The notes: a model not told the origin generated them from the letters alone. Positions 9,083 through 18,266 are shown, counted from the stretch's first letter. The stretch: 64,000 nt of DNA from Roseobacter sp. MH60115 (GCF_015644665.1 NZ_JADOBQ010000002.1:620001-684000); one strand, 5' to 3'. Program-made: numbers and translations.

Positions 9083-9230
9083 GTTGCGCTACGCGGCGCT
9101 GCTGGCAAGCGGTTGACCTACGCAAGACCTAACACGCAGTAGTAAGAAAGGCGTGATCTCATAAGCCCTCACCAGAAGAGCGCAGTGAGATTTTGAAAAA
9201 GACTGCAAAGGTGCGGTAGAGAGATATCGA

Positions 9231-9830
9231 CTAGTTTACCAGCATCCTAAATACTGCTATTTGCTTTTCGAGTAAATTCAGACCGTCTGCGTCTAGGACT
9301 GCTGTTATCTTGATCTTGCCTTTGCCCGCTTTTTGAAAGTCGATGTCATTCAATTCAGGATCGACTGGAGATGGTGCGGCCCTTGTTGGCTGTTCTGCTG
9401 TTGAGGCCTGCATGTTCGGCACCTCCGACTCTGGTTCATTGTCACCAGATTTTAGCGCGTCAGGAGTGAAAATGTCTACAGTTTCATTAGCCGTTTCGAT
9501 GTCAACTATGCTCTTGATCGTCACGTCATACACAGCCAGAAAGCGCCTCGCTGCGTCGCTAGTAAAGTTCAGGTCGAACCTGAGGGAACTTTCAGCGATG
9601 TTGTCACTTGGCCTGTTGCTGCCCCATTGAGGCATGTCGTCTTCGCCAAAATATACACCCCGCACCATCTTCGGCAAAAGCGCGGCCTCCGAGCAAAGAG
9701 ATTCACGGACACCCGGACGGTTGTCTTCAAGAATCCTGCGACCGTTTGCACTAACCTTAATGCGCTTTTTGTCACCAATTCCACTTGAATCAACCAGCCC
9801 ATATTGGCCCATTGCAGCATGTCTTAGCCC
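9231..9830 (-). pseudogene. Conserved hypothetical protein fragment, 5' end cut by IS3
   Basis: The minus-strand frame from about 9830 down to 9231 encodes a C-terminal fragment of roughly 200 residues. It begins 'LRHAAMGQYGLVDSSG', then has a basic wHTH-like segment (KRIKVSANGRRIL) and an acidic/proline-rich linker before the last 35 residues. The reading frame runs upstream of the first ATG (9812) until the IS3 left flank at about 9831, where protein-like sequence ends. This indicates that the N-terminal part was removed by the insertion. The family is familiar in alphaproteobacteria as an uncharacterised protein; no function is assigned. Confidence 0.55.
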
Positions 9831-9874
9831 CGTAGAACTGTGCCACTATTTTGGTGTCACAGGAGGGATGATGG

Positions 9875-10162
9875 ATGGCGCGGAAGCGGTATTCGGATGA
9901 AGATGCGTTGAAGCTTTTGCGTGAGATTGACGTGCATTTGCACGATGGGTTGGATGTTGTGAGTGCGTGTCGGAAAGCAGGCATCTCGGACAAGACGTAT
10001 TACTACTGGCGCAAGAAGTTTGGCGGGATGGGCAGACCTCAGTTGTCGGAGATGCGGGCGCTGCAAAAAGAGAACGAACGGCTGAAGAAGATTGTCGCTG
10101 ATCTTCAGCTCGACAAGTTGATCCTGAAGGAGAGCCTGGATCATTTAAAGCCGAAGGCCTGA
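9875..10162 (+). CDS. IS3-family transposase OrfA
   Basis: 95-aa OrfA with an N-terminal helix-turn-helix (VVSACRKAGISDKTYYYWRKKF, residues about 30-50; core AGISDKTYYYW) and a C-terminal leucine-zipper-like helix (MRALQKENERLKKIV then LQLDKLILKESL). Length and layout are standard for IS407-type OrfA. It ends shortly after a programmed-frameshift heptamer at 10144-10150. Because the downstream OrfB is truncated, no active OrfAB transposase can be made from this copy; OrfA alone could still bind IS ends. Confidence 0.85.
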   Translation: MARKRYSDEDALKLLREIDVHLHDGLDVVSACRKAGISDKTYYYWRKKFGGMGRPQLSEMRALQKENERLKKIVADLQLDKLILKESLDHLKPKA

Positions 10163-10470
10163 CGCGGGAGCAACTTCGTCAGGCGGTTGTTCACACTCGC
10201 CAAAAACTGAACACATCCGAGCGCCGCACCTGCGCCGTGTTGGGTGTGGCACGGTCCAGTCTTCGCTATCGGTCCAAGCCTGCGAATGACGATGCCCTGC
10301 GCCTGGCGATGATCCGGCTGGCCAAGCAGTATGGACGATATGGCTACCGGAAAGTGACAGCGCTTTTGCGGATGGAAGGTTGGCAGGTCAATCACAAGAA
10401 GGTTGAACGTTTATGGGGCGAAGAAGGTCTGCAACTGCCGCATCGACATAAGAAACGACGGCGGCTCGCC
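10141..10470 (+). pseudogene. IS3 OrfB, 3'-truncated
   Basis: The -1 frame relative to OrfA is open from 10141 through the overlap (FKAEGLTREQLRQAVVHTRQ, in part) and includes LGVARSSLRYRSKP and YGYRKVTALLRMEGWQVNHKK, the N-terminal HTH_21-type region of IS3 OrfB. Only about 100 of the usual 270-300 residues remain. The DDE catalytic residues lie in the missing part. After KKRRRL the sequence changes character and a stop follows at 10525-10527. Confidence 0.8.
10144..10150 (+). promoter_or_regulatory. -1 ribosomal frameshift heptamer
   Basis: The heptamer T TTA AAG (X XXY YYZ) is in the OrfA reading frame four codons before the OrfA stop, and the OrfB frame is the -1 frame. This is the canonical arrangement for making the OrfAB fusion in IS3 elements. 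Confidence 0.75.
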
Positions 10471-10594
10471 GCGGTGCAACTTTCGCATTGTAGCCGTTCA
10501 TGCACTGTTCGGCATTCAGGACTGTAGATATGGGCGGACCGGGGATATGTCGGCGAGGAGCAGCTCTCCGCGCCGACACTTCCGAAGATGGCGT

Positions 10595-11497
10595 TCAGCC
10601 TGTGGCGATCGGCAAGTCATCCGCCGATCCCCATTCCGCCCAGGAGCGGTGGTAAACCCGCACGCGCGGCACGTCGAGCAGGCGCAACGCAACGTAGCTG
10701 TGGGACGATGCAAGCCCGTTCTGGCAATGCATGATCACGTCGCTTTTTTGCGCAATACCATGACGCTCGAAATGTGCGGCCAGTTCGTCTTCCGACCGAA
10801 AGCGGCCGCCCTCGTCGAGGTTCTGGGACCACGGCACGTTGATCGCCCAGGGAATATGGCCCGCCGCGAAAAGTTTCGGAGGGCGGACGTCAATCAGCAC
10901 GGCGTCAGGCTGGCCCTTGTGGGCAAGCACATCCTGCGCGCTGGCATACCGGCGGGGCGTCAGCGTGGCCTCAAAGCGGGCGGGTTTGACGCGTCCAAGA
11001 TCGCGCGTGACCGTCCCGCCCGCTTCCAGCCAGCCTGACCACCCGCCGTTCAGAACCGAGACGTTTCGATGGCCAAAGTATTCCAGAAGCCAGAGCATCC
11101 GCGCGGCGTGGAATCCGCCGCGATCATCGTAGAAGATCACACGCTCGCCTTGGGCGATGCCCAACGCGCCAAGCATCGCCTCAATGTCTGCCACGGGGCG
11201 CAGCGCGCCCGCAACCGCGCCATGTTCAGCGGCGACGGCGTCAGGCGGTAGATGCCGCGCCCCGGGGATGTGCCCTGCGGCAAACTCCGCTTCGGGGCGC
11301 AGGTCGATCACGGTGCTCTGGCGCACGACAGCGCCCATGGCCTTGATCGTCATGTCCGACATCAAGCTTTGCGGCTCTTTCAGGAGCTGCGGATTCTGAT
11401 AGTCGCCCGACAATGCAAGGCTGACACTCGGTATGCAGGTTGCCGCGACGCCGAGCGCAAGCGTCAGAATGGAACGGCGCGAGAGGTTCGTATTCAT
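10595..11497 (-). CDS. Exported tandem-rhodanese sulfurtransferase
   Basis: About 300-aa protein with two rhodanese domains, as in thiosulfate/3-mercaptopyruvate sulfurtransferases. The N-terminal domain (TVIDLRPEAEFAAGHIPGA) is the inactive type. The C-terminal domain (VLIDVRPPKLFAAGHIPWA) carries the active-site cysteine in MHCQNGLASS. A twin-arginine-like signal sequence (SRRSILTLALG ... SVSLA) suggests export to the periplasm. The start is taken at ATG 11497, with AAAGGAG 7 nt upstream; the GTG at 11518 overlaps the preceding gene and lacks such a site. It lies 17 bp behind a peroxiredoxin gene, pointing to a shared sulfur/oxidative-stress role. Confidence 0.85.
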   Translation of the reverse strand: MNTNLSRRSILTLALGVAATCIPSVSLALSGDYQNPQLLKEPQSLMSDMTIKAMGAVVRQSTVIDLRPEAEFAAGHIPGARHLPPDAVAAEHGAVAGALRPVADIEAMLGALGIAQGERVIFYDDRGGFHAARMLWLLEYFGHRNVSVLNGGWSGWLEAGGTVTRDLGRVKPARFEATLTPRRYASAQDVLAHKGQPDAVLIDVRPPKLFAAGHIPWAINVPWSQNLDEGGRFRSEDELAAHFERHGIAQKSDVIMHCQNGLASSHSYVALRLLDVPRVRVYHRSWAEWGSADDLPIATG

Positions 11498-11514
11498 TTG
11501 ATTTCTCCTTTCGT

Positions 11515-12171
11515 TCACGCTGGCATCTCAACGAGCCGCAGGTAGGGAACCGGCGCGTCCCAGCCGTCCGGAAAACGTTCGCGCGCCTCTTCGTCTGAGA
11601 CGGAAGAAGCGATCACCACGTTCTCGCCGTGTTTCCAGTTCGCCGGTGTCGCAAGCTGTTGCCGTGCTGTGAGTTGTAGGCTGTCGATGGCGCGCAGGAC
11701 CTCGTTGAAATCGCGGCCCGTCGTCATCGGATAGGACAGCGTGAGCTTGATCTTCTTGTCCGGCCCAATGACGAACAGCGTCCGCGCCGTTGCGTTGTCC
11801 ATGGCGGTGCGCGCTTCGGTGTCATCCGCATCCGCAGGCAACATGTCATAGAGCTTGGCCACCCGCAGGTCGACATCGCCGATCAAGGGGTAATTGAGCG
11901 CGTGCCCCGTGGCAGTGCGTATGTCCTCGGACCAGCGGTTATGATCTTCGACCTTGTCGAGGGACAACCCGATGATCTTCACCCCCCGTCGCTCGAACTC
12001 GGGCTTCATCCGCGCCATCACACCCATTTCCGTCGTGCAGACCGGGGTGAAATCCTTGGGGTGCGAGAAGAGAACGCACCAGGCGTCCCCTATCCAGTTG
12101 TGAAACCAGATCATACCGTGCGTGCTATGCGCCTTAAAATCGGGGGCGGCGCTGTTGATGGCTAATGGCAT
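11515..12171 (-). CDS. 1-Cys peroxiredoxin (Prx6/AhpC-TSA family)
   Basis: 218-aa peroxiredoxin. The peroxidatic cysteine C45 sits in the Prx motif FTPVCTTE, and the long C-terminal domain (ATPANWKHGENVVIASSVSDEEA, in part) is characteristic of the Prx6 subfamily. These enzymes reduce hydroperoxides in the cytoplasm using a small thiol reductant. No resolving cysteine appears in the C-terminal part; a second cysteine, C32, precedes the active site. It is followed 17 bp later by a rhodanese gene, so the two are probably one transcript, preceded by a wHTH-TPR regulator gene 127 bp upstream on the same strand. Confidence 0.92.
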   Translation of the reverse strand: MPLAINSAAPDFKAHSTHGMIWFHNWIGDAWCVLFSHPKDFTPVCTTEMGVMARMKPEFERRGVKIIGLSLDKVEDHNRWSEDIRTATGHALNYPLIGDVDLRVAKLYDMLPADADDTEARTAMDNATARTLFVIGPDKKIKLTLSYPMTTGRDFNEVLRAIDSLQLTARQQLATPANWKHGENVVIASSVSDEEARERFPDGWDAPVPYLRLVEMPA

Positions 12172-12298
12172 CTCAAATCCTTTTGTTGAATGCTACTTGG
12201 CACACCACCGGCCTTGGCAAGGGGCGGTGCATGAAGCGGTCTACACCGCGTCAGCCGGGCGATCCTGAACGTCTTGTGAAACAGTTCTGAAAACCGCG

Positions 12299-13495
12299 TC
12301 AGGCGGATAGGAGCTCGGCGTGAAGACGCCTGAAACGGGCATCCGTCTGGGCCGCGCGGAAGCCTTCGTCGGCGTTGATGCTGAAATAGCCGCGCCAGCC
12401 GTGCGACGACAGGAAGGTGATCCGCTCCAGTGCCGCAGTGACATCACCGATACGGGAGAATCCGACCGCGCGGTAGTATTCCAGCGGGCTGTTGTGATGC
12501 GGCACCGCCTCAAGCGCTGCGCGCGCTGCATGCGCATCACCAAGCTGTGCCAGAAGCGGACCGAGTGCATAAAGCGCGCGCAGCGCGTTGGGGTCGATCT
12601 CCAGCTCGGTACGCACCTTGCGCAATGCACGCTCCGCATGAACGCGGGCACGGTCAGGTTCATCCCGTTCCAGATAGCGGGCGGCCAGCTGGTCACCGCG
12701 GAACCCGGTTGGCGCCAGTTCGGCCGCGCGGAGCGCCAATGCCGCTGCGCTCCGCCGGTCACCGGCAGCCATCACCCGCATGGCGGCCTCCAGATGCAAT
12801 CCGGCATCGCTTCGCGCCAGCGACAGCGCCCTGGCGATCGCACGAAGACCGGCGTCTTTCATGCCGGCCTCGATGCGCGCAGCACCATCCGCGAGCAACG
12901 TCTCGGCATTGTCTGGGTTCACTGTGACGGCTTTTTCCGCTTCAGTTAGCGCCGCGTCCAACAAAGTGGCCCCCTCGGACCAATAGATATGCTGTTTGAG
13001 CAACGCTGTTGCGTAAAATGCTCTGATCTCCGCATCCCCAGGGGCCCGTGCGACGGCCTCGGCTGCCAGTGCGGTAAAGGTACGCAGCGCGCCTTCATCG
13101 CCGCGCGCGAGACAAGAGCGCGCCTCAAGAAACAGCGCGTAGGCATCGATCGGAAGAGAGCCGTCCGGGCCATGGGTCGGCCCCGGTCCATTGGCAAGAT
13201 CGCGCAAGATCGGCACGGTGAGCCGGTAGCCGCCACGTGGGATCGTGGCGATCAGATCCTTGCTTGCGAGCTTGCGCCGCAGTTCCGCCACCACCTGCGT
13301 CAGGCTTTCATCGCTGACCGTGACATCGGGCCAGACCCGGTCCAAGAGCGTTTCGCGCGGGATGGTATCTCCGGGTGCCTCAGCAAAGACCTTCAGGAAC
13401 CGTATCGCGCGCGGCGAGAGCCGCACGCTCTGATCGCGGCGCTCCGCGCTCCGGGCGGGCACATCGATACGCCATCCATCCACGATCAAAATCAT
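12299..13495 (-). CDS. Winged-helix (OmpR/CadC-type) regulator with TPR domain
   Basis: 398-aa protein with an N-terminal OmpR-type winged helix (residues about 20-95: VRLSPRAIRFLKVF ... DESLTQVVAELRRKL ... IPRGGYRLTV). The C-terminal region consists of alanine-rich helical repeats of TPR type (AEKAVTVNPDNAETLL, LRALYALGPLLAQLGDAHAA). There is no receiver domain or obvious membrane segment, so this is not a classical response regulator and unlike CadC it appears soluble. It lies upstream of and co-oriented with the peroxiredoxin-rhodanese pair, suggesting it controls them, though a 127-bp gap leaves room for a separate promoter. Confidence 0.82.
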   Translation of the reverse strand: MILIVDGWRIDVPARSAERRDQSVRLSPRAIRFLKVFAEAPGDTIPRETLLDRVWPDVTVSDESLTQVVAELRRKLASKDLIATIPRGGYRLTVPILRDLANGPGPTHGPDGSLPIDAYALFLEARSCLARGDEGALRTFTALAAEAVARAPGDAEIRAFYATALLKQHIYWSEGATLLDAALTEAEKAVTVNPDNAETLLADGAARIEAGMKDAGLRAIARALSLARSDAGLHLEAAMRVMAAGDRRSAAALALRAAELAPTGFRGDQLAARYLERDEPDRARVHAERALRKVRTELEIDPNALRALYALGPLLAQLGDAHAARAALEAVPHHNSPLEYYRAVGFSRIGDVTAALERITFLSSHGWRGYFSINADEGFRAAQTDARFRRLHAELLSA

Positions 13496-13744
13496 ACTAC
13501 GCGACCTGAAACTCGTAATCTACGTGCGACCTTACTACGCAACCTGCATGTCGCTGGCAAAGATCCACGCCGGAGTGCACGGAAAAGTGAGAGCAGAAAA
13601 TGCCATCGACTGCGCGGCCGATGGCCTGCTCTTATGACAGGTTCAATCAAAAAAAGCAGCTTCCAGAATAACGATCCGTGAAGCTTGGCGGTGTCCATGT
13701 AGAGTTATGCATGTCCGTTTCTCTTTGTGATCAACCACAGTACA

Positions 13745-14287
13745 TCAGGCCGGGTGCATGATCGGTCTGTGCGAGCACGCCTCCAAAGACCGTCCGGTGG
13801 CCTTGCCTGACGGTTCGTCGGTCCCCGCAGCGATCTTCCGGGCGAGGTGGCTCTTGCGCCGAGACAGGAATGCCATGAGCCGTTCCGGATAGTCAGCACC
13901 AACAGCCGCCGCCACCGAGGGACGCGCCGCCAGAGCCGCTCGCCACGCCGCGAGCTTCGGGCGCTCCGCGAGGATGCCGAATTCACCGATTTCATCGAAC
14001 GTGTCAAAATACCGAAAGACCGGCCCGAATACGGCATCGACGAGGCTGAAGGTCTCGCCTGCAAAATAAGGTCCCTGCCGGAGTTCGCCCTCCAGCCGGT
14101 CGGCCTTGGCCGAGAGCGACGCAGTCTTTACATCAAAAGCCGCCGTATCGAGCTCGTTGTAGAATCCCGCGATGTCGTGCAGCATCGCCGATCCGAATTC
14201 TATCCACGCCCGGAGCTGTGCCCGCTCAAGCGGGCAAGCGGGATGCAGCGGATGTGGCTGCGTCTCTTCGAGGTATTCGAGTAGACG
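13745..14287 (-). pseudogene. Glutathione S-transferase, N-terminal domain lost
   Basis: From about 14287 down to the stop at 13745 the minus strand encodes a GST C-terminal helical domain (LLEYLEETQPHPLHP ... RAQLRAWIEF ... GPYFAGETFSLVDAVFGPVFRYF ... RPKLAAWRAALAARPSV). The thioredoxin-fold N-terminal domain with the glutathione site is missing. Upstream of LLEYLEE the open frame continues to 14539, but that part is unlike GST and comes from the dispersed repeat and flanking DNA. An intact GST is about 200-230 aa. The remnant is probably non-functional. Confidence 0.7.
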
Positions 14288-14359
14288 CCCACGCAAGTTA
14301 CGGCCCTTTGCGGCCCTTCGACCTACCTTCACGATACCGCGGTGTGGCCCGTCAGATGA

Positions 14360-14440
14360 GACATTCGCTGCAACTGCAAATGCTGAGCCATGACGAACTA
14401 ACGGATCGCGGGATGAAGCGCCGGTGGTCCAATGTCCGCT
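14360..14440 (+). repeat. Dispersed repeat, copy A
   Basis: About 81 bp sharing three ordered blocks with 22237-22326 read on the other strand: CATTC.CTGCAAC.GCAAA, then an identical 17-mer GAACTAACGGATCGCGG, then CCAATG.CCGCTT. The spacing between the first two blocks is identical (14 bp); the last spacer is 11 bp shorter here. It abuts the truncated GST gene. No coding capacity or IS family is recognised. Confidence 0.7.
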
Positions 14441-14648
14441 TCCGGTGGAGAGTTGTGCACACTGCTTGCGCACGAGGCAAACATTTGAAAACATTGGCTG
14501 GAGCAGAGCGTTCAGAAGTCGGGATTTTTGCTCACTCAACCAAACTTGGGGGACTGCAGAGCAGGGTATGTCAAGCTAAAGGGGGTGATCTGCATCTAGC
14601 ACTATGATAAATGATCGCTCTTGTTATAGACTTGAGTATAGGAACGCG

Positions 14649-15335
14649 ATGAACTGGTCCCCGGTAGTAGCCGCTTTGATCGCCCTATTGGGCGGACTTG
14701 CATTCTATAGATGGCAAAGAACTATTGAACGTGAGTCAGAGGCACTTAGAGAGAGGCGCAAGATATACCGCGACTACATTTCAGCGGCTGAGTCAATATC
14801 GGCTCATATAGCTGATACACGGGGAAACACGCAAAACGATAGAATAGGTGAATACAGAACGGCATTCTCATTTCTGCAAATAGTTTCTCCGGAGTTTGTA
14901 TATTCTGCAGCATTGAAGCATCGCGGAGCTCTTCAAGAAATAATAGATCGCATGGAGAACTATGAAAATGGAGAAGAGCTAGATCAAATATTTCAAGAAG
15001 AAATTACAACATACGAGAAGCTGCTTGACGCAATGAGACGCGATAACGCGACCACAACGACGAGCAAATTTGGTATTAAATTATTTGGTCAAGTTGATGA
15101 TTCAGAAAAATATAACCTAGAGGCTATGGAGGCCTTCGATGAGAGAACTCGATATGCCCAGAAACTTCGAACGGGCGATGATATAAAAAATGGGCAAGTT
15201 CCAAAAGATCGTGCATCTCGGGTGAAGCTTTTTAAGGCGGCGTCACAGTACAGAATTAGGATGGACATTGGGAGAAAGAAGTACCTTCCATTGAAGATGA
15301 TGATTTCAAAATTACCGGAATCTGATAAAGAGTAA
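14649..15335 (+). CDS. AT-rich membrane-anchored hypothetical protein
   Basis: About 228 aa from ATG 14649 (MNWSPVVAALIALLGGLAFYR, one transmembrane helix at the very N-terminus); an ATG at 14604 would add 15 residues before the helix. The rest is charged and helical (ERESEALRERRKIYRDYISAAES), so a membrane-anchored, cytoplasmic, coiled-coil-like protein is likely. There is no recognised domain. Base composition is visibly AT-richer and codon use differs from neighbours (AGA, ATA, TTT and AAA frequent), which suggests recent horizontal acquisition. It stands alone between IS debris; no operon partner. Confidence 0.65.
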   Translation: MNWSPVVAALIALLGGLAFYRWQRTIERESEALRERRKIYRDYISAAESISAHIADTRGNTQNDRIGEYRTAFSFLQIVSPEFVYSAALKHRGALQEIIDRMENYENGEELDQIFQEEITTYEKLLDAMRRDNATTTTSKFGIKLFGQVDDSEKYNLEAMEAFDERTRYAQKLRTGDDIKNGQVPKDRASRVKLFKAASQYRIRMDIGRKKYLPLKMMISKLPESDKE

Positions 15336-16163
15336 TCATTCTTTGGGCGAGGATGCTTCAATACAACATAATCTCCAGGAGCCCTTAATCGGCGATACAG
15401 GATCTCTGTGGGCGATATCTTTTACTGCGCGGTGGCAGCCGTTGAGGGCTGGTTTGCCACTCTTCAGCGATGCGCGTGCGTAACTTGTGATTTATGCACG
15501 CTTGGTGCACCCCGAAACTTTCAAAAGCTTATGGCGTGCATCATTCGCGTGCAAAAAAGACTTCAGTTCGGAACATACATCTTTGCTTTTGCACAGATCT
15601 CGCATGACTAGGCGTTTGGTGAGACGCAAGTACTGTTCTGGGAACGTGCAGGCTCGGTGGCACGGGGTTTCCTTTCAGAGACGATACGGACTTTAAACGA
15701 GCATCGGAGCGGTTCCCGTCGCAGATTTGCTGGGGTTTCTGCCGATGCGGATATCCCAACAGGCGCAGCATCGGTCCAAATGGGCTCACCGCGGTCCTTG
15801 GATCGGCGGCAGCAGGTTCAATCGGTGCGGCGCGCTCTGCAACGGAGCGGCCCGTTCCTGCCGTTGGCCAGTGGGTCAAGATGCTACGCTAGCAGCCTGC
15901 ATTCCTGCCTTTCGCCGCGCGTGCAATATCCGCAGCCACTTGAACCAACAAAATGCGCGACTTTATGACCTTTGCAAACAGTCCTCGACGGTTGGATTGA
16001 TCCACCAAGCACTACCTTGATGCATCGCGCGGCGAAGGCCCCTGGAGTCAATTCGACCTTTGCATGTATAGACCAGACGGGATGGTTGCTTTGCGAGCCC
16101 TCCGAAAGGGTTCCATCCTCGTCGCCAGTTCTTGGCGATCTGGATAGGTTTGACCGCTAAAAT
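15336..16163. other. 828-bp stretch without a recognisable gene
   Basis: Short open frames on both strands here lack family features, good ribosome-binding sites or consistent codon use. No tRNA, IS end or clear hairpin was seen. It probably represents decayed DNA between the AT-rich gene and the asparaginase-like gene; the promoter of the latter should lie near its right end. Confidence 0.5.
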
Positions 16164-17225
16164 ATGTCTCCCGCCCAAAGGATGAACATGGTACGCACCA
16201 ATGATCACGGACCGGAGCGAGGATACTCCGTCACCACGACCCTAAACGAAGGGCTCAGTCCGGTCGTTCTGTTCGGCTTTCTCTGTTGCGCGGTGTTTCT
16301 GTCGCTTTCTCAATCTGCGCGTGCCGACATGGCATGGATGGAAGCACGGATGGCGAATCCGAAGCTCGCATGCGACGACAGCGAGCGTTTCGCCCTCATT
16401 GTCCACGCCGGTGCCTATTGGGGTATGGACGACGACCCGAGCAGGACCCGTCTTCTTCGCGAGATCGCGCAAAGCGCCGGAGGCTGGCTGCGCCGAGGCG
16501 CGCCCGCCCTTTCGGTTGTCGAGGAAGCGGTTGTCCTCATGGAAGATGCGGGGATCTTCAACGCTGGCCGTGGCGCGATTGTGAACCGGGAAGGGTTCGT
16601 CGAACTCGACGCCGCCATCATGGACGGCCGCGACCTTAACGTGGGCGCGGTTGCGGGCGTCCGGCGAATGAAGAACCCCATTCGCGGGGCGAAGCTCGTT
16701 ATGAGCTGGACGCCCCACGTTCTGTTGTCCGGGACTAGCGCCGACGACACGCTCGCCGCGCTCGGCGCGGAAACGGTCGACCCCGACTACTTCCCGTCCG
16801 TCACGCCGAAAGCCGATTTCGAACAGAAGGGCACCGTCGGGGCCGTGGCCCTGGACCGATGCGGCGATCTCGCGGCGGCGGGGTCTACCGGAGGTTTCGA
16901 GGACAAGATGGCTGGCCGCATCGGCGACACACCGGTTCCCGGCGCCGGCCTCTATGCGGAAAACGGCCTTGTCGCCGTCGCCTCCACCGGCCACGGTGAA
17001 AGCTTCCTCAAGACCGCTCTGGCGCACGAGGTTGCCGCGCGGATGCGGTGGGGCGGACAATCAGTCGAGGAGGCCGCGCGCGGTGCGGTTTTGGAGACGC
17101 TTGGAGGCATTGCGGGCGAAGGTGGGCTCATCGCACTCGATGCAAACGGCAACACCATCACGGTCTTTAATTCGACGGGACTGTTAAGCGAGGCAGCGAC
17201 CTGGCGCGACGCTGCCGGGGAATGA
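16164..17225 (+). CDS. Isoaspartyl peptidase/L-asparaginase (Ntn hydrolase), exported
   Basis: 353-aa plant-type (type III) asparaginase/isoaspartyl aminopeptidase. These Ntn hydrolases cleave themselves and expose a threonine nucleophile; here it is T224 in QKGTVGAVALD, followed by the GSTGG loop and later the GHGE motif (ASTGHGESF). The N-terminal HAGA (VHAGAYWG) and NAGRGA motifs are present. A hydrophobic signal-like segment (VVLFGFLCCAVFLSLS) ending ARA-D is followed by the mature protein, so export to the periplasm is likely. The start is uncertain: ATG 16164, or ATG 16182/16188 closer to an AAAGGATG stretch. It stands alone, with IS1182 remains downstream. Confidence 0.85.
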   Translation: MSPAQRMNMVRTNDHGPERGYSVTTTLNEGLSPVVLFGFLCCAVFLSLSQSARADMAWMEARMANPKLACDDSERFALIVHAGAYWGMDDDPSRTRLLREIAQSAGGWLRRGAPALSVVEEAVVLMEDAGIFNAGRGAIVNREGFVELDAAIMDGRDLNVGAVAGVRRMKNPIRGAKLVMSWTPHVLLSGTSADDTLAALGAETVDPDYFPSVTPKADFEQKGTVGAVALDRCGDLAAAGSTGGFEDKMAGRIGDTPVPGAGLYAENGLVAVASTGHGESFLKTALAHEVAARMRWGGQSVEEAARGAVLETLGGIAGEGGLIALDANGNTITVFNSTGLLSEAATWRDAAGE

Positions 17226-17476
17226 AACTTGGCCATCCTGCGGTGCCGTCTTCTTCGCCAAGGGTCCCACGTGCCTCGCGGCCCGGAGAGTTCATAGTTC
17301 CGTCCATCGACGCCTCGGACCTTGGTCAAGCGTCCAGCCGCGTCTCTAGAACCACCGAACATGGATCACGAGCGATCGTGGTTGGGTCTGGTCTGGGCCC
17401 CTGCCAACCTCCGAGATGGCACAGCATCTGCAGTCGCGTGGCACCCAGGGCACATCAAGGACGGCCCACCGGACCT

Positions 17477-18059
17477 TCAGCCAAGCTCGTAGATGCTGCA
17501 GTGCGGCCCATAAGAGGAGACAATCGCTGCGTGTCTACTATCAATGCCACGGGTCTGGTTCGCATTGGCAGGGATGAGGCTGGCATCGACGCCAAAGCTC
17601 TCGCCACCGACGAGGCCCTCATCGATGCAACGCTTCAAAACTATCTCGAAAAGGTGTCGGAACAAACCGCTCTCCCGGAAGCGCCCATGTATTGCCCGGC
17701 AGGCGATGCTTGCATCGCCGAGAGGGCCGGTTCTTCGAAAAGGTCGAATGGTCCGGCACCGGGTCAGTCAGGTCGAGCCTGCAAAACCACCTGTACGCCA
17801 GATTGACGTGGACCTCCTCGCAGAGGCGGCGCTCGGATCGAATGCCTTGGCAGTAGCCCAACAACAGCATCCGGATCATCAGCTCGGGGTCAATCGAAGG
17901 ACGACCATGCGAGCTATAAGACGGTGCCAGAAGAGGACGAACATCCGAAAGGTCGAGGAACCGATCAATGCCGCGTAACGGATGATCGCCAGGCACAAAC
18001 TCTTCAATCGAGAACTCATAAAACAGCGCACCTTGCGCCACATGCCTTGGTCCCATCAT
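17477..18059 (-). pseudogene. IS1182-family transposase remnant
   Basis: The minus strand from ATG 18059 encodes the N-terminal part of an IS1182 transposase (FYEFSIEEFVPGDHPLRGIDRF ... MLLLGYCQGIRSERRLCEEV ... HSTFSKNR, in parts). After KNR a 37-bp insertion (17690-17726) shifts the frame; family sequence then resumes as HGRFRESGLFRHLFE ... GFGVDASLIPANANQTRG (in parts), and similarity ends near 17530. The catalytic C-terminal region is gone. Sequence around 18108-18130 (GACTTTTTCAACA) resembles an IS outer end. Confidence 0.75.
17690..17726. repeat. 37-bp palindromic insertion inside IS1182 remnant
   Basis: Interrupts the transposase reading frame between codons that are adjacent in the family. 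It contains a perfect 8-bp inverted repeat, GGCGATGC (17702-17709) and GCATCGCC (17712-17719), with a 2-bp loop. Removing these 37 bp restores a continuous open frame. Confidence 0.6.
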
Positions 18060-18266
18060 CGCCTGACCCTCCACTCTCAAAACGAGTGAATCAGGGCCGA
18101 ACCGACCAATCAACAGACTTTTTCAACATTATCTCCGCCCAGCTTGAGTTGGGCCATCCCGACTTTGCACTTAAAGCGAATGACGGCATTGCGGGTTGCG
18201 ATCCACGGCATCACGATGCTGTGCAGAGGGTCCGGTTTGGGCCACACCTTTTTATCGGATTTCTTC

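Larger units (their letters stand above)
9831..10470 (+). mobile_element. Truncated IS3-family element (IS407-like)
   Basis: Left part of an IS3-family element: complete orfA, the frameshift site and about the first 100 codons of the orfB frame. Coding similarity stops abruptly near 10465 after the sequence KKRRRL, so the integrase catalytic DDE core and the right end are lost. The left boundary is placed where the disrupted minus-strand gene stops (about 9831); the right boundary is approximate. Confidence 0.7.

Noticed and set aside
12241-12762. Minus-strand frame overlapping the wHTH-TPR regulator
   Set aside because: Shifted frame of the regulator gene; arginine/serine-rich shadow.
17222-17806. 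194-codon plus-strand frame after the asparaginase-like gene
   Set aside because: Largely antisense to the IS1182 remnant, low-complexity, no motif.
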